Assembly (NCBI GenBank): GCA_025757645.1
Contig: CP107216.1
Location: forward strand, 434,001 to 498,000
Direction: 5' to 3'
DNA: 64,000 nt
Origin: Clostridiales bacterium
GTDB taxonomy: Bacteria > Bacillota > Clostridia > Oscillospirales > Oscillospiraceae
A program made the translations under genes and the position numbers. Of the stretch, positions 8,301-16,185 are shown piece after piece. A model generated the notes under the pieces. That model was not told where the DNA came from. It searched no databases and worked only from the letters and a program-made list of their open reading frames with translations. Within the stretch, counting starts at the first letter, position 1, and every line of letters starts with the position of its first letter.

Positions 8301-8333
8301 CGCAGCATAAGCAGCATAAGCAGATAACAGGAA

Positions 8334-8373
8334 CGCCCCCGGCGTGACCAGCAGGTCACGCCGGGGGCGGTTT
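8334..8373 (+). terminator. Terminator after the DUF1643 gene
   Basis: CGCCCCCGGCGTGACC / GGTCACGCCGGGGGCG with an AGCA loop, a 16-bp perfect stem followed by a short GTTTC tail. Confidence 0.75.
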
Positions 8374-8394
8374 CACGGTTCGGCAAACTGGAAT

Positions 8395-8772
8395 TTATCG
8401 TCTTGTTCCATTCTTATCAAAATTCTTTTTTAATGCTATTTCTGTTGGGAGAATAGACCCAATTAAAGGAACAAGTTGAACACCACAGATAATTCCTCCT
8501 ATACTCCCAACACAATCTTCATTTTTTCCAATCACTAAAATCATGAATATTACTGTTATCGGCAACATAACCATTCCGCAGACATACCAGACTTTACCAC
8601 AATATTTATGAGCAAATTCCCATGTGTCTTTGTTCTTCATAGACATCGAAGTCCGATATCCAAATACTGAATTTATTTCCTTTGGAGCCTTTTTCATAAA
8701 ATATCTTCCAAAACCAATCATCGTAAATGGAAGAAGCAAATCCATAATTAACATAAAAATCCAAAACCCCAT
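8395..8772 (-). CDS. SdpI-like small membrane protein (atypical base composition)
   Basis: 125 residues with four hydrophobic segments, including MLIMDLLLPFTMIGFG at the start and a conserved GYRTSMSMKNKDTWEFAHK loop. The loop resembles SdpI/YfhL-family proteins (GYRTxxSxxNxxxWxxAn), which give immunity to the SdpC killing peptide in Bacillus; the function here is inferred from that likeness only. The gene is strikingly AT-rich compared with both neighbours and the shift is abrupt, which suggests recent acquisition. A textbook AGGAGG precedes the ATG. No toxin gene is adjacent. Confidence 0.72.
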   Translation of the reverse strand: MGFWIFMLIMDLLLPFTMIGFGRYFMKKAPKEINSVFGYRTSMSMKNKDTWEFAHKYCGKVWYVCGMVMLPITVIFMILVIGKNEDCVGSIGGIICGVQLVPLIGSILPTEIALKKNFDKNGTRR

Positions 8773-8854
8773 TGTAAACCTCCTTTACTACAACTTCCGA
8801 TTTTGCGCGCTCCCGGCGGGTCGTCAAGCCGGAGTCCCTAATCCCGCCGCCATA

Positions 8855-9556
8855 TCATTTCGCAGTCCGGTTTGCCGCGCTGAAGGGGCAGCGCTTTCCG
8901 ATGCACTGATTGTTCTGCGCGGCGTAACGGCACACGACCTCCGGCTTTTGCAGTGCGATGCCGAAATGCTCCTTCACAAAATCGATCGCCGTGAGAATGG
9001 ACAGAAAAGAGTCTCGCTTGCAGCAGCGCGGGCCGCCGATCTCACCGATCTGCCCGAGCGCGGCCGCCGTCATTTTGTGCGACAGCGCAAACGGCTCGTC
9101 GGTCAGCGGTGTTGACCCGGAGATGATCGAGACGAACATCCCCGTGCTGATCCCCGCGCCGCACGCGCCCCAGAAGCCGCACGCGCCGCCGGGCACGCTT
9201 TTGCCGCGGCGCAGCATCTCCATGAGCGCGTCGGAAAGGTCAATGTCTCCGCCGGCGTTGTGATACGCCGTCAGCAGCGCCGCTCCGACCATCACATGGT
9301 GCTCCGGCCCGTGCATATGGCAGCTCGGCAGCGCCATCATCCGCTCGACAATGGCGATCGGATCGCACGCGGTCTCCCGCAGGCACAGCTCCACGATGCT
9401 GTCAAGCCCCTGCATATGGCAGTCGCTGCACACGTAGTGCCCGTTTACGCAGCGCGTCTTGGCGAGCTCCTTTTTGCGGCAGATCTCGCACTGCATCTGC
9501 ACATCCGTCTCCAGATATTCCAGCGGCGCGCCGCAGATCAGGCATTCCTCTTTCAT
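8855..9556 (-). CDS. DUF5714 cysteine-rich protein
   Basis: 233 residues from the ATG at 9556. Two CxxC pairs open the protein (CLICGAPLEYLE, then CEICRKKE) and a CxxC-like CSDCH follows, suggesting a metal- or cluster-binding N-terminus. The glycine/cysteine-rich GGACGFWGACGAG and a C-terminal CIGKRCPFS resemble DUF5714 proteins, found in anaerobes and methanogens with unknown function. Its start overlaps the truA stop by 4 nt, so the two are translationally coupled. A redox or metal-handling role is only an inference from the cysteines. Confidence 0.7.
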   Translation of the reverse strand: MKEECLICGAPLEYLETDVQMQCEICRKKELAKTRCVNGHYVCSDCHMQGLDSIVELCLRETACDPIAIVERMMALPSCHMHGPEHHVMVGAALLTAYHNAGGDIDLSDALMEMLRRGKSVPGGACGFWGACGAGISTGMFVSIISGSTPLTDEPFALSHKMTAAALGQIGEIGGPRCCKRDSFLSILTAIDFVKEHFGIALQKPEVVCRYAAQNNQCIGKRCPFSAANRTAK

Positions 9557-10329
9557 TCGCGTTTCTCCTTTCCGGTTTTGGGGTGTGTGTGCGCATAGCG
9601 CGTCTCCCACAGGATCAGCCCGCGGGCAGGCGCCGTGGCGCCAGCGGCGCTGCGGTCGTGCGCGGCGAGAATGTCCGGCATCGTGTCCGCGTCCCGCTGC
9701 CCGAGCCCGACCTCCAGCAGCGTGCCGGTGAGGATGCGCACCATGTGGTACAAAAAGCCATCGCCCGAGAACGTCAGGCGCACTTCCTCGCCCCGCCGCT
9801 CGACGGTGATGGTATCGACCGTGCGCACGGCAGATTTTTTCATGCGCCGGTTGGCGCAGAACGACGTGTAGTCGTGCCGGCCGCACAGCGGAGCGGCCGC
9901 GCGCTGCATGGCCGCCGTGTCGAGCGGCTGCGGCAGGGTGCAGACATAGCGCCGCTCGAACACATTCGGCGTCTCGCTGTTCCAGACGCGGTAGACATAC
10001 GTCTTGCCGCGGCAGGACAATCGCGCGTGAAAGCGCGGCGCGGTTTCCTCGAGCGTGAGCACGCCGATGTCCCCCGGCAGGCGCGCACGCAGCTGCCGCA
10101 GCAGCTCTGGCGCGGGCAGGTCGGTCTTCGCGCGGAACGACGCCGTCTGCATCCGGGCGTGCACGCCCGCGTCCGTGCGGCCGGAGCCCGCGACCTCGAC
10201 CGGCTGCGCCAGCAGGTCGCTGAGTGCGGCCTCGAGCCGCCCCTGAATGGTGTCCGGCGTGTTGCCCTGCCGCTGCCAGCCGTTGTAGCGCGTGCCGTCA
10301 TAGCTGAGCGTCATGCGAAAATTCGGCAT
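9553..10329 (-). CDS. truA: tRNA pseudouridine(38-40) synthase
   Basis: 258 residues. It begins FRMTLSYDGTRYNGWQRQ, contains the catalytic GSGRTDAGVHA motif with Asp53, and ends with the RGLILWE signature. TruA isomerises uridines 38-40 in the anticodon stem of many tRNAs. The ATG at 10329 is preceded by AGGAGG (10336-10341 on the complement), and the resulting length is normal for the family; a longer upstream frame exists but has no support. It is cotranscribed with the DUF5714 gene. Confidence 0.95.
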   Translation of the reverse strand: MPNFRMTLSYDGTRYNGWQRQGNTPDTIQGRLEAALSDLLAQPVEVAGSGRTDAGVHARMQTASFRAKTDLPAPELLRQLRARLPGDIGVLTLEETAPRFHARLSCRGKTYVYRVWNSETPNVFERRYVCTLPQPLDTAAMQRAAAPLCGRHDYTSFCANRRMKKSAVRTVDTITVERRGEEVRLTFSGDGFLYHMVRILTGTLLEVGLGQRDADTMPDILAAHDRSAAGATAPARGLILWETRYAHTHPKTGKEKRE

Positions 10330-10359
10330 GGCGCACCTCCTTTGGATGAAAGATGAAAA

Positions 10360-10395
10360 CACGGCCCCGCAGGTTGCTTGCGGGGCCGTGCGTGT
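10360..10395 (-). terminator. Terminator after the ACS-like gene
   Basis: On the minus strand CACGGCCCCGCA pairs with TGCGGGGCCGTG and is followed by TTTT. It ends the leftward cooC-ACS-like transcript before truA. Confidence 0.85.
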
Positions 10396-10409
10396 ATGTT
10401 CTGCGGAAA

Positions 10410-11153
10410 TTACGCCTTCGGCGCTTTCTTGCCGGCCTTGCCGAAGTGCAGCTCCTTGAGGCCCTCGACCTCGTCGCACACGGGCTTGAAGCTGCAGCTC
10501 GCGCAGTCGAGATCCTCGGGCATGCCCTCGAGGATGGTGTTCATGGTCTTGGTCACGTCGTCGATCTTCTTGGCTGTGTCGTGCAGGGTCTTGAAGTCGA
10601 CGTTCTTCGTGATGAAGATCACGCGCACATTCGTGATGTTCGGGTTTTTCTTATACTGCCGGATAAAGTCGCAGCCGACCTTGTAAAACGAGATGCCCTT
10701 CTTGATGGCCTTCTTGCTCACGCGGATCTGCTCGCGGCTGCTCTCGGGCGAGACGCGCATCATGTATCCGTCCGGGAAGACATGGTACTTCACGAACTCG
10801 ATGTTGCGGATGGCGGTGTAAGTCGCGTCTTTGTTCTCGACGTCGATGTCCTTGACGCCGAGTATCACGAGGCGGGCAAATGGCACGTCGCCCTTGATTT
10901 CCTTCATATCCGGGCCGTAGAGCAGCACCTCGTCCGCCGGGACGAGACTGCTGTCGGACGTGACGCAGGTGAAGTTCACGGCGTCGTTCGCGCCGCCGCC
11001 GAGCTCATACGCAGCGTCGCGCAGGAGCACGAGCTCGCTCTCGCCGTTATCTTTCCACGCATCGCGCTCTTTATAGGCCCACTTCTGCGTCGGCGCGCCG
11101 AGCAGGTCGGTCGTTTCGCGAATAAAGCTGTCGTACAGTTCCATATCCTTCAT
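10410..11153 (-). CDS. Orphan acetyl-CoA-synthase (CdhC/AcsB)-like domain protein
   Basis: 247 residues. The stretch MRVSPESSREQIRVSKKAIK and the following FIRQYKKNPNITNVRVIFIT strongly recall the middle domains of the CO dehydrogenase-linked acetyl-CoA synthase. Near the C-terminus is CASCSFKPVC (C217, C220, C226), a cluster-like cysteine set. The protein is far too short to be a full ACS: the N-terminal CODH-binding domain and the complete A-cluster domain (including the GCG motif) are missing. It sits 12 nt after a CooC-type ATPase gene, so it may be the metal protein that CooC serves. Function unknown; the homology is by eye. Confidence 0.65.
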   Translation of the reverse strand: MKDMELYDSFIRETTDLLGAPTQKWAYKERDAWKDNGESELVLLRDAAYELGGGANDAVNFTCVTSDSSLVPADEVLLYGPDMKEIKGDVPFARLVILGVKDIDVENKDATYTAIRNIEFVKYHVFPDGYMMRVSPESSREQIRVSKKAIKKGISFYKVGCDFIRQYKKNPNITNVRVIFITKNVDFKTLHDTAKKIDDVTKTMNTILEGMPEDLDCASCSFKPVCDEVEGLKELHFGKAGKKAPKA

Positions 11154-11165
11154 GTTGTTCCCTCC

Positions 11166-11939
11166 TCAAAAAATGCCCAGGTTGTGCAGCGCCTGGTGGA
11201 CACCGACCATGATGTTGGAGTCCTCCGGCAGCTCGAACACGCTCTTGCCATGGATGTCGTTGGCAGCGTGGATCGGATCGGTGGGGATGTAGGCGAGCAC
11301 GTCCACCCCGTCGAGCTTGACGAGATCGTTCATGCTCGGGTCGACCACGCGGTTGACGATCATGCCGATGCGCTCGTAGGTGATGAGGTCATCGGCCGCC
11401 TCCTTGATCTCACGGCAAACGTTCACGCCCTTGGCGCTCTGGTCGGTGACGAGGACCAGGTGCGAGACCTGCTCCATGACGCGGCGGCTGATCTGCTCGA
11501 TGCCGGCCTCGCCGTCGATGACCACATAATCGAAATCATTGGCGAGCATGCTGATGACTTCCTTGAGGTAGGAGTTGACCGAGCAGTAGCACCCGGCGGC
11601 CTCCGGACGGCCGATGGCCAGGAAGGCGAAGCCGTCGCACTCGACCATGGTGTCAAAGATGCGGAAGCGCGCCTCGTTGAGCACCTCGATGGCCTGGCGG
11701 TACTCGCCGCGCTCCGAGGTCTCGATCACTTCGTTGCGGATGTCGTCGATCGTGTGCTCGACGTGCACGCCCAGCGCCGTGGACAGGCCCACGGCCGGGT
11801 CTGCGTCGATGGCGAGGATGCGCTTGCCGGGGAAGGCCTCCACCAGCTCGCGGACGATCGCCGAGCACAGAGAGGTCTTGCCGACGCCGCCCTTGCCGGC
11901 GACTGCGATGATCTTGGCTTTCGTTTTGTTTTCTTCCAT
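11166..11939 (-). CDS. CooC-type nickel-insertion/CODH-accessory ATPase
   Basis: 257 residues from the ATG at 11939 (AGGAGG 8 nt upstream). A MinD/ParA-type deviant Walker A, GKGGVGKT (residues 15-22), is followed by DADPAVGLSTAL, and a CYC motif (C117/C119) matches the CXC of CooC that binds metal at the dimer interface. CooC uses ATP to mature the Ni-containing C-cluster of CO dehydrogenase. No CODH gene (cooS) is in the window; the only candidate client is the adjacent ACS-like protein. It is divergent from the hydrogenase gene, with about 320 nt between. Confidence 0.82.
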   Translation of the reverse strand: MEENKTKAKIIAVAGKGGVGKTSLCSAIVRELVEAFPGKRILAIDADPAVGLSTALGVHVEHTIDDIRNEVIETSERGEYRQAIEVLNEARFRIFDTMVECDGFAFLAIGRPEAAGCYCSVNSYLKEVISMLANDFDYVVIDGEAGIEQISRRVMEQVSHLVLVTDQSAKGVNVCREIKEAADDLITYERIGMIVNRVVDPSMNDLVKLDGVDVLAYIPTDPIHAANDIHGKSVFELPEDSNIMVGVHQALHNLGIF

Positions 11940-12258
11940 AGTGCGTTCCCTCCTGACGGCTGAAAAATTTGCGGAAGCTGCGGCTTCGATTGCATCCATC
12001 CTACCACAGATCCGGCAGATCTTTCTGTGTCCAGGTCACAAACCTGCCCCAACACAGGATGTCATTCCCAGACACATGCGCCGTTTTCTTTGATTTTTCG
12101 ACAAAAATGGAGATAATCGTTATTTTTTGTCCAGATTGCAAAAAAAGAATTGCGAAATTTATCACGTATTAGTATAATGTTTTGCATGACCTCGCGTCAA
12201 GTGCTTGTTGCAAATTTCACGAGCAAGAATTCACTTTTTATTCTCAAAGGAGAACCCT
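11940..12258. promoter_or_regulatory. Divergent region between cooC and hydrogenase genes
   Basis: No gene is visible. It contains a rightward promoter (listed separately) and an inverted repeat AGATC-N5-GATCT at 12008-12022 nearer cooC. From about 12,080 to 12,258 the DNA is AT-rich. No leftward promoter could be assigned with confidence, and no clear Rex or HcpR site was recognised. Confidence 0.5.
12150..12178 (+). promoter_or_regulatory. Hydrogenase promoter
   Basis: TTGCGA (12150-12155), exactly 17 nt, TATAAT (12173-12178). The ATG of the hydrogenase is about 80 nt downstream, leaving a moderately long leader. Confidence 0.75.
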
Positions 12259-13797
12259 ATGCGCGGCATTGAAACCGGAAAAGTACGTATCCGTCACGAA
12301 GTATTCACGGAGATCGCCCGAATGGCCTATGAGGGCGGCGATTACGCAAAGCGGCTCGAAGAGCTGCCGTTCAAGATCATCCCCGGTGAGATCGGTTCCT
12401 ACCGGGACAGTCTGTTTCTCGAGCGCGCCGTCGTCGGCGAGCGGCTGCGGCTGGCCATGGGGCTGCCGCTGCGCAAGTTTTCGGAGTTTTCCCTGCTCTC
12501 GGACGGCGTGGAAAAGGCGCTCGACCCGGAGATCTACTACGAAAAACCGCTCATCAACGTCATCAAGTTCGCGTGCAACCGCTGCCCGGACAACGTTGTG
12601 AAGATCACGAATGTGTGCCAGGGCTGTCTGGAGCATCCGTGCATGTCGGTCTGCCCGCGGCAGGCCATCTCGCGGCAGAACGGCCAGGCCCACATCGACC
12701 CGGATAAGTGCATCCGCTGCGGACGCTGCCTGAAAGAGTGCAAGTTCAACGCCATCGTGCGTCTCGAGCGGCCGTGCCGCAAGGCCTGCGGCATGGACTG
12801 CATCCATTCCGACGGGCTCGGCCGCGCCGACATTGATTATTCCAAGTGCACGTCCTGCGGCCAGTGCATGGTCAGCTGCCCGTTCGGCGCCATCTCGGAC
12901 AAGAGCCAGATCTTTCAGACTATTCAGGCCGTCAAGAGCGATACGCCTGTTTACGTGGCGCTCGCGCCGGCGTTCGTGGGGCAGTTCGGCCCCGAGGGCG
13001 TGCCCGAGCGGATGCGCAGGGCGTTCCAGCGCCTCGGCTTCGCGGACGTGTATGAGGTCGCCATCGGCGCGGACCTGTGCGTGATCGAAGAGGCGGCGGA
13101 CTTTCTGGAGGAAGTGCCCGAAAAGCACAAATTCATGGTCACGTCCTGCTGCCCGTCGTGGAGCGACATGGTCAAAAAGCTCTTCCCCCAGTTTGAGAAG
13201 AACATCTCCGTGGCCTTCACGCCGATGGTACTCACCGCGCGCATGATCAAGCGCGACCACCCGGACTGCAAGGTCGTGTTCATCGGTCCGTGCGATTCGA
13301 AAAAGCTCGAGGCGCGCCGCCAGAGCGTGCGCAGCGACGTGGACTTCGTGCTCACGTTCGAGGAGGCGCTCGGCATTTTCGCCGCCAAGGGCATGGATAA
13401 GGCGTTCCTGCCCGAGGACGAGGAGGAGCTGCCCGCCTACTCCAGCCGCGACGCGCGCCGCTTTGCCTATTCCGGCGGCGTGGCGCAGGCGGTCGTCAAC
13501 GCCATCCACGACATGGACCCCGAGCGGGAGGTCAAGGTCGCCGCGGCGACCGGTCTGGCCGACTGCCGCAAGCTGCTGATGATGGCCAAGGCCGGAAAGT
13601 ACGACGGCTACCTGCTCGAGGGCATGGCCTGCCCGGGCGGCTGCATCGCCGGTGCGGGCACGCTGCGCCCGATCGAGCAGGCGCACAAAGAGGTCGAGGC
13701 GTTCAGCTCCGAGGCGAAGTTCACCTGCGCCAATGACACGCCGTACATGGACTACCTGCCCCTCATCGAGGAGAAGGACAAGATCCGCAAACTGTGA
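12259..13797 (+). CDS. Monomeric [FeFe] hydrogenase, group B type
   Basis: 512 residues from the ATG at 12259 (AAGGAG 6 nt upstream). The N-terminal half has several CxxCxxCxxxCP-type motifs for [4Fe-4S] clusters (for example CIRCGRCLKEC and CTSCGQCMVSCP). The H-cluster motifs follow: L1 TSCCPSW (about residue 295), L2 IGPCDSKKLE (about 342) and L3 EGMACPGGC (about 454). L2 reads GPC rather than MPC, as in group B enzymes. The protein oxidises or evolves H2 with ferredoxin-like partners. Maturation genes hydEFG are absent here, so maturation must be encoded elsewhere. It stands alone between its own promoter and terminator. Confidence 0.9.
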   Translation: MRGIETGKVRIRHEVFTEIARMAYEGGDYAKRLEELPFKIIPGEIGSYRDSLFLERAVVGERLRLAMGLPLRKFSEFSLLSDGVEKALDPEIYYEKPLINVIKFACNRCPDNVVKITNVCQGCLEHPCMSVCPRQAISRQNGQAHIDPDKCIRCGRCLKECKFNAIVRLERPCRKACGMDCIHSDGLGRADIDYSKCTSCGQCMVSCPFGAISDKSQIFQTIQAVKSDTPVYVALAPAFVGQFGPEGVPERMRRAFQRLGFADVYEVAIGADLCVIEEAADFLEEVPEKHKFMVTSCCPSWSDMVKKLFPQFEKNISVAFTPMVLTARMIKRDHPDCKVVFIGPCDSKKLEARRQSVRSDVDFVLTFEEALGIFAAKGMDKAFLPEDEEELPAYSSRDARRFAYSGGVAQAVVNAIHDMDPEREVKVAAATGLADCRKLLMMAKAGKYDGYLLEGMACPGGCIAGAGTLRPIEQAHKEVEAFSSEAKFTCANDTPYMDYLPLIEEKDKIRKL

Positions 13798-13801
13798 TTC
13801 C

Positions 13802-13834
13802 CTGCGCACCGCCGGCGGCGGTGCGCAGTTTTTA
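13802..13834 (+). terminator. Terminator after the hydrogenase gene
   Basis: CTGCGCACCGCC / GGCGGTGCGCAG with a GGC loop, followed by TTTTT. Confidence 0.92.
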
Positions 13835-13888
13835 TCATATGCCCAAAAACAGGCGGTCACGCCCCTGATTTTTTTCCGTGCTGCGGGC

Positions 13889-13917
13889 TGGACAAGCGCG
13901 CCCGTTCGCGGTACAAT
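13889..13917 (+). promoter_or_regulatory. guaB promoter
   Basis: TGGACA (13889-13894), 17 nt, TACAAT (13912-13917). The leader of about 65 nt ends in AAGGAGG. No purine riboswitch fold was recognised in it. Confidence 0.7.
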
Positions 13918-13989
13918 AGCAAAAATCATCACCGGGGCGCGACCCGCTCCGCTTTCCACACTGTATATTGTTATAAGGAGGTCTTTCCC

Positions 13990-15492
13990 ATGGCTTACTT
14001 CTTTTCCGGCCAGTCGCACACGTTCAATGAGTATCTGTTGGTGCCCGGCTACTCGTCGAGCGAGTGCATCCCGGACAACGTTTCTCTGCGCACGCCGCTG
14101 ACGCGCTTTCGCGCGGGCGAGGAACCGGCCCTGTCGCTGAACGTGCCGATGGTCTCGGCCGTGATGCAGTCCGTGTCCGGCGACCGGCTGGCCGTCGCGC
14201 TGGCGCAGGAGGGCGGCGTGTCGTTCCTGTACGGCTCGCAGTCGATCGAGGACGAGGCCGCGATGGTCGCCCGCGTCAAGAGCTACAAGGCGGGCTTTGT
14301 GCGCAGCGACTCGAACATCAGCCCCGACGCGACGCTTTCGGACATTCTGGCCCTGCGCGAGCAGACCGGCCACTCCACCGTCGCCGTCACCGAGGACGGC
14401 ACGGCCGACGGCCGCCTGGTCGGCATCGTCACGAGCCGCGACTACCGTGTGAGCCGCATGGCGCCCGAGACGCCGGTGCGCGCATTCATGACGCCGCGCG
14501 AGAAGATGATCACCGCGCCCGACGGCACGTCCCTGAAGGAAGCCAACAACATCATCTGGGAGCACAAGCTCAACTCTCTGCCCATCGTCAACGACGAGGG
14601 CCGCCTGTGTGCGTTCGTGTTCCGCAAGGACTATGACCTCCACAAGCAGAAACCGAACGAACTGCTCGACAGTCAGAAGCGCTACCTCGTCGGCGCGGGC
14701 ATCAACACCCGCGACTATGCCGAGCGCGTGCCCGCGCTGGTCGACGCCGGTGTGGACGTGCTCGTGATCGACTCGTCCGAGGGCTACTCCGAGTGGCAGA
14801 AGCGCACCATCGAGTGGATCCGCGAGCGCTACGGCGACAGCGTCAAGGTCGGCGCCGGCAACGTCGTGGACGCGGACGGCTTCCGCTTCCTGGCCGACTG
14901 CGGCGCGGACTTCGTGAAGGTCGGCATCGGCGGCGGCTCGATCTGCATCACGCGCGAGACCAAGGGCATCGGCCGCGGCCAGGCGACCGCCGTCATCGAG
15001 GTCTGCCGCGCACGCGACGAGTACTTCCGCGAGACCGGCATCTACGTGCCCGTCTGCTCCGACGGCGGCATCGTGCATGATCACCACATCACGCTCGCGC
15101 TGGCCATGGGCGCGGACTTCGTGATGCTCGGCCGCTACTTCGCCCGCTTCGACGAGAGCCCGTCGAACAAGGTCAATGTCAACGGCACGCTCATGAAAGA
15201 GTACTGGGGCGAGGGCTCCAACCGCGCGCGCAACTGGCAGCGCTATGACCTCGGCGGCAGCAAGAAGCTGTCCTTCGAGGAGGGCGTGGACTCCTACGTG
15301 CCCTACGCCGGCAAGCTCTCCGATAACGTCCAGCAGACGCTGGCAAAGGTCCGCTCGACCATGTGCAACTGCGGTGCACTGACCATCCGCGAGCTGCAGG
15401 AAAAGGCGCGGCTGACGCTCGTGTCCTCGGTGAGCATCGTCGAGGGCGGCGCGCACGACGTCGTGCTCAAGACCTCGAACAAGCCCGTGTGA
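13990..15492 (+). CDS. guaB: IMP dehydrogenase
   Basis: 500 residues. IMP dehydrogenase converts IMP to XMP with NAD+, the committed step to GMP. The catalytic loop reads GIGGGSICITRE with Cys319; most enzymes have GIGPGSICTTR, so this is the variant branch seen in some Clostridia. A CBS-domain pair is present at roughly residues 95-225, and the later SDGGI and GRYFARFDES segments form the IMP site and flap region. AAGGAGG lies 8 nt before the ATG. The gene is flanked by its own promoter and terminator. Confidence 0.93.
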   Translation: MAYFFSGQSHTFNEYLLVPGYSSSECIPDNVSLRTPLTRFRAGEEPALSLNVPMVSAVMQSVSGDRLAVALAQEGGVSFLYGSQSIEDEAAMVARVKSYKAGFVRSDSNISPDATLSDILALREQTGHSTVAVTEDGTADGRLVGIVTSRDYRVSRMAPETPVRAFMTPREKMITAPDGTSLKEANNIIWEHKLNSLPIVNDEGRLCAFVFRKDYDLHKQKPNELLDSQKRYLVGAGINTRDYAERVPALVDAGVDVLVIDSSEGYSEWQKRTIEWIRERYGDSVKVGAGNVVDADGFRFLADCGADFVKVGIGGGSICITRETKGIGRGQATAVIEVCRARDEYFRETGIYVPVCSDGGIVHDHHITLALAMGADFVMLGRYFARFDESPSNKVNVNGTLMKEYWGEGSNRARNWQRYDLGGSKKLSFEEGVDSYVPYAGKLSDNVQQTLAKVRSTMCNCGALTIRELQEKARLTLVSSVSIVEGGAHDVVLKTSNKPV

Positions 15493-15514
15493 GAACACAG
15501 ATACAGATAAAAAA

Positions 15515-15552
15515 CAGACGGTGCCCGGCATCACAGCCGGGCACTGTTTTTT
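15515..15552 (+). terminator. Terminator after guaB
   Basis: GTGCCCGGC / GCCGGGCAC with an ATCACA loop, extended by AAACAG..CTGTTT, and followed by a T-run. Confidence 0.9.
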
Positions 15553-15642
15553 CTTCCCGCGCGAAGGCAGAAAAATATGCGTGGGTTTTTCGGTCGCGGC
15601 GTGTATAATGGAGTAGAAACACAGCCGGGAGGAGGCGAGGAC

Positions 15643-16185
15643 GTGCAGGAGCAGGAGATGATCGCACAGCTGCTGCAGCAGGATGAGCGCGGCATGGAGG
15701 CCCTGCTGCTGCACTACGGGCCGCTGATGCGCTACATCATTGCGCCGATCCTGCCGGACCCGCAGGATCGGGAGGAGTGCCTGTCGGAGGTGTCCATGCG
15801 CGTCTGGAGCCGCATCGCGCAGTTCGACCCGGCGCGCGGGAGCTGGAATGCGTGGCTGACGGCGGTCACGCGCAGCACAGCGCTGAACTATCAGCGCAGC
15901 GCCGCCCGGCACGGCGGCACGCAGACTCTGCCGGAGGGCGCACCGTCGCCGGAGGCATCCCCGGAGGAGGCGCTGATACAAGCCGAGCGCCGCGCCGCGC
16001 TGCACGATGCGCTCGCACGGTTCGGTCAGAACGACCGGGCGCTGTTTTACCGAAAGTATTATTACTTACAGTCCACCGCACAGATCGCGTCCGAGCTGGG
16101 CATGACGGCCCGGGCCGTCGAGGGCAGGCTCTATCGCCTGAAAAAGCAGCTGCGCAGAATGTTGGGAGGTGAGGGCCATGTGTGA
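15643..16185 (+). CDS. ECF-like RNA polymerase sigma factor
   Basis: About 180 residues from the GTG at 15643, chosen because GGGAGGAGG lies 6 nt upstream and because a -10-like TATAAT (15604-15609) sits inside the longer upstream frame. Sigma region 2 runs about residues 20-80 (CLSEVSMRVWSRIAQFDP, then SWNAWLTAVTRS) and region 4 about 125-175 (STAQIASELGMTARAVEGRL). It lacks region 3, as ECF factors do. The gene overlaps the following membrane-protein gene by 8 nt, the usual arrangement of a sigma factor with its anti-sigma factor. Signal and regulon are unknown. Confidence 0.85.
   Translation: MQEQEMIAQLLQQDERGMEALLLHYGPLMRYIIAPILPDPQDREECLSEVSMRVWSRIAQFDPARGSWNAWLTAVTRSTALNYQRSAARHGGTQTLPEGAPSPEASPEEALIQAERRAALHDALARFGQNDRALFYRKYYYLQSTAQIASELGMTARAVEGRLYRLKKQLRRMLGGEGHV

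Noticed and set aside
8855..9886. Longer start for the DUF5714 gene, inside truA
   Set aside because: The added residues are truA sequence out of frame; the ATG at 9556 gives the CLICGAP start and the usual 4-nt coupling.
13918..13989. Purine riboswitch before guaB
   Set aside because: The leader is only about 70 nt and I could not find the three-way junction or its conserved loop bases.
12244..16005. A very long leftward open frame (over 1,200 codons) opposite the hydrogenase and guaB genes
   Set aside because: GC-rich genes leave stop-free antisense frames. Its translation is low-complexity (Ala/Arg/His/Val-rich), while the + strand has clear hydrogenase and IMP dehydrogenase motifs.
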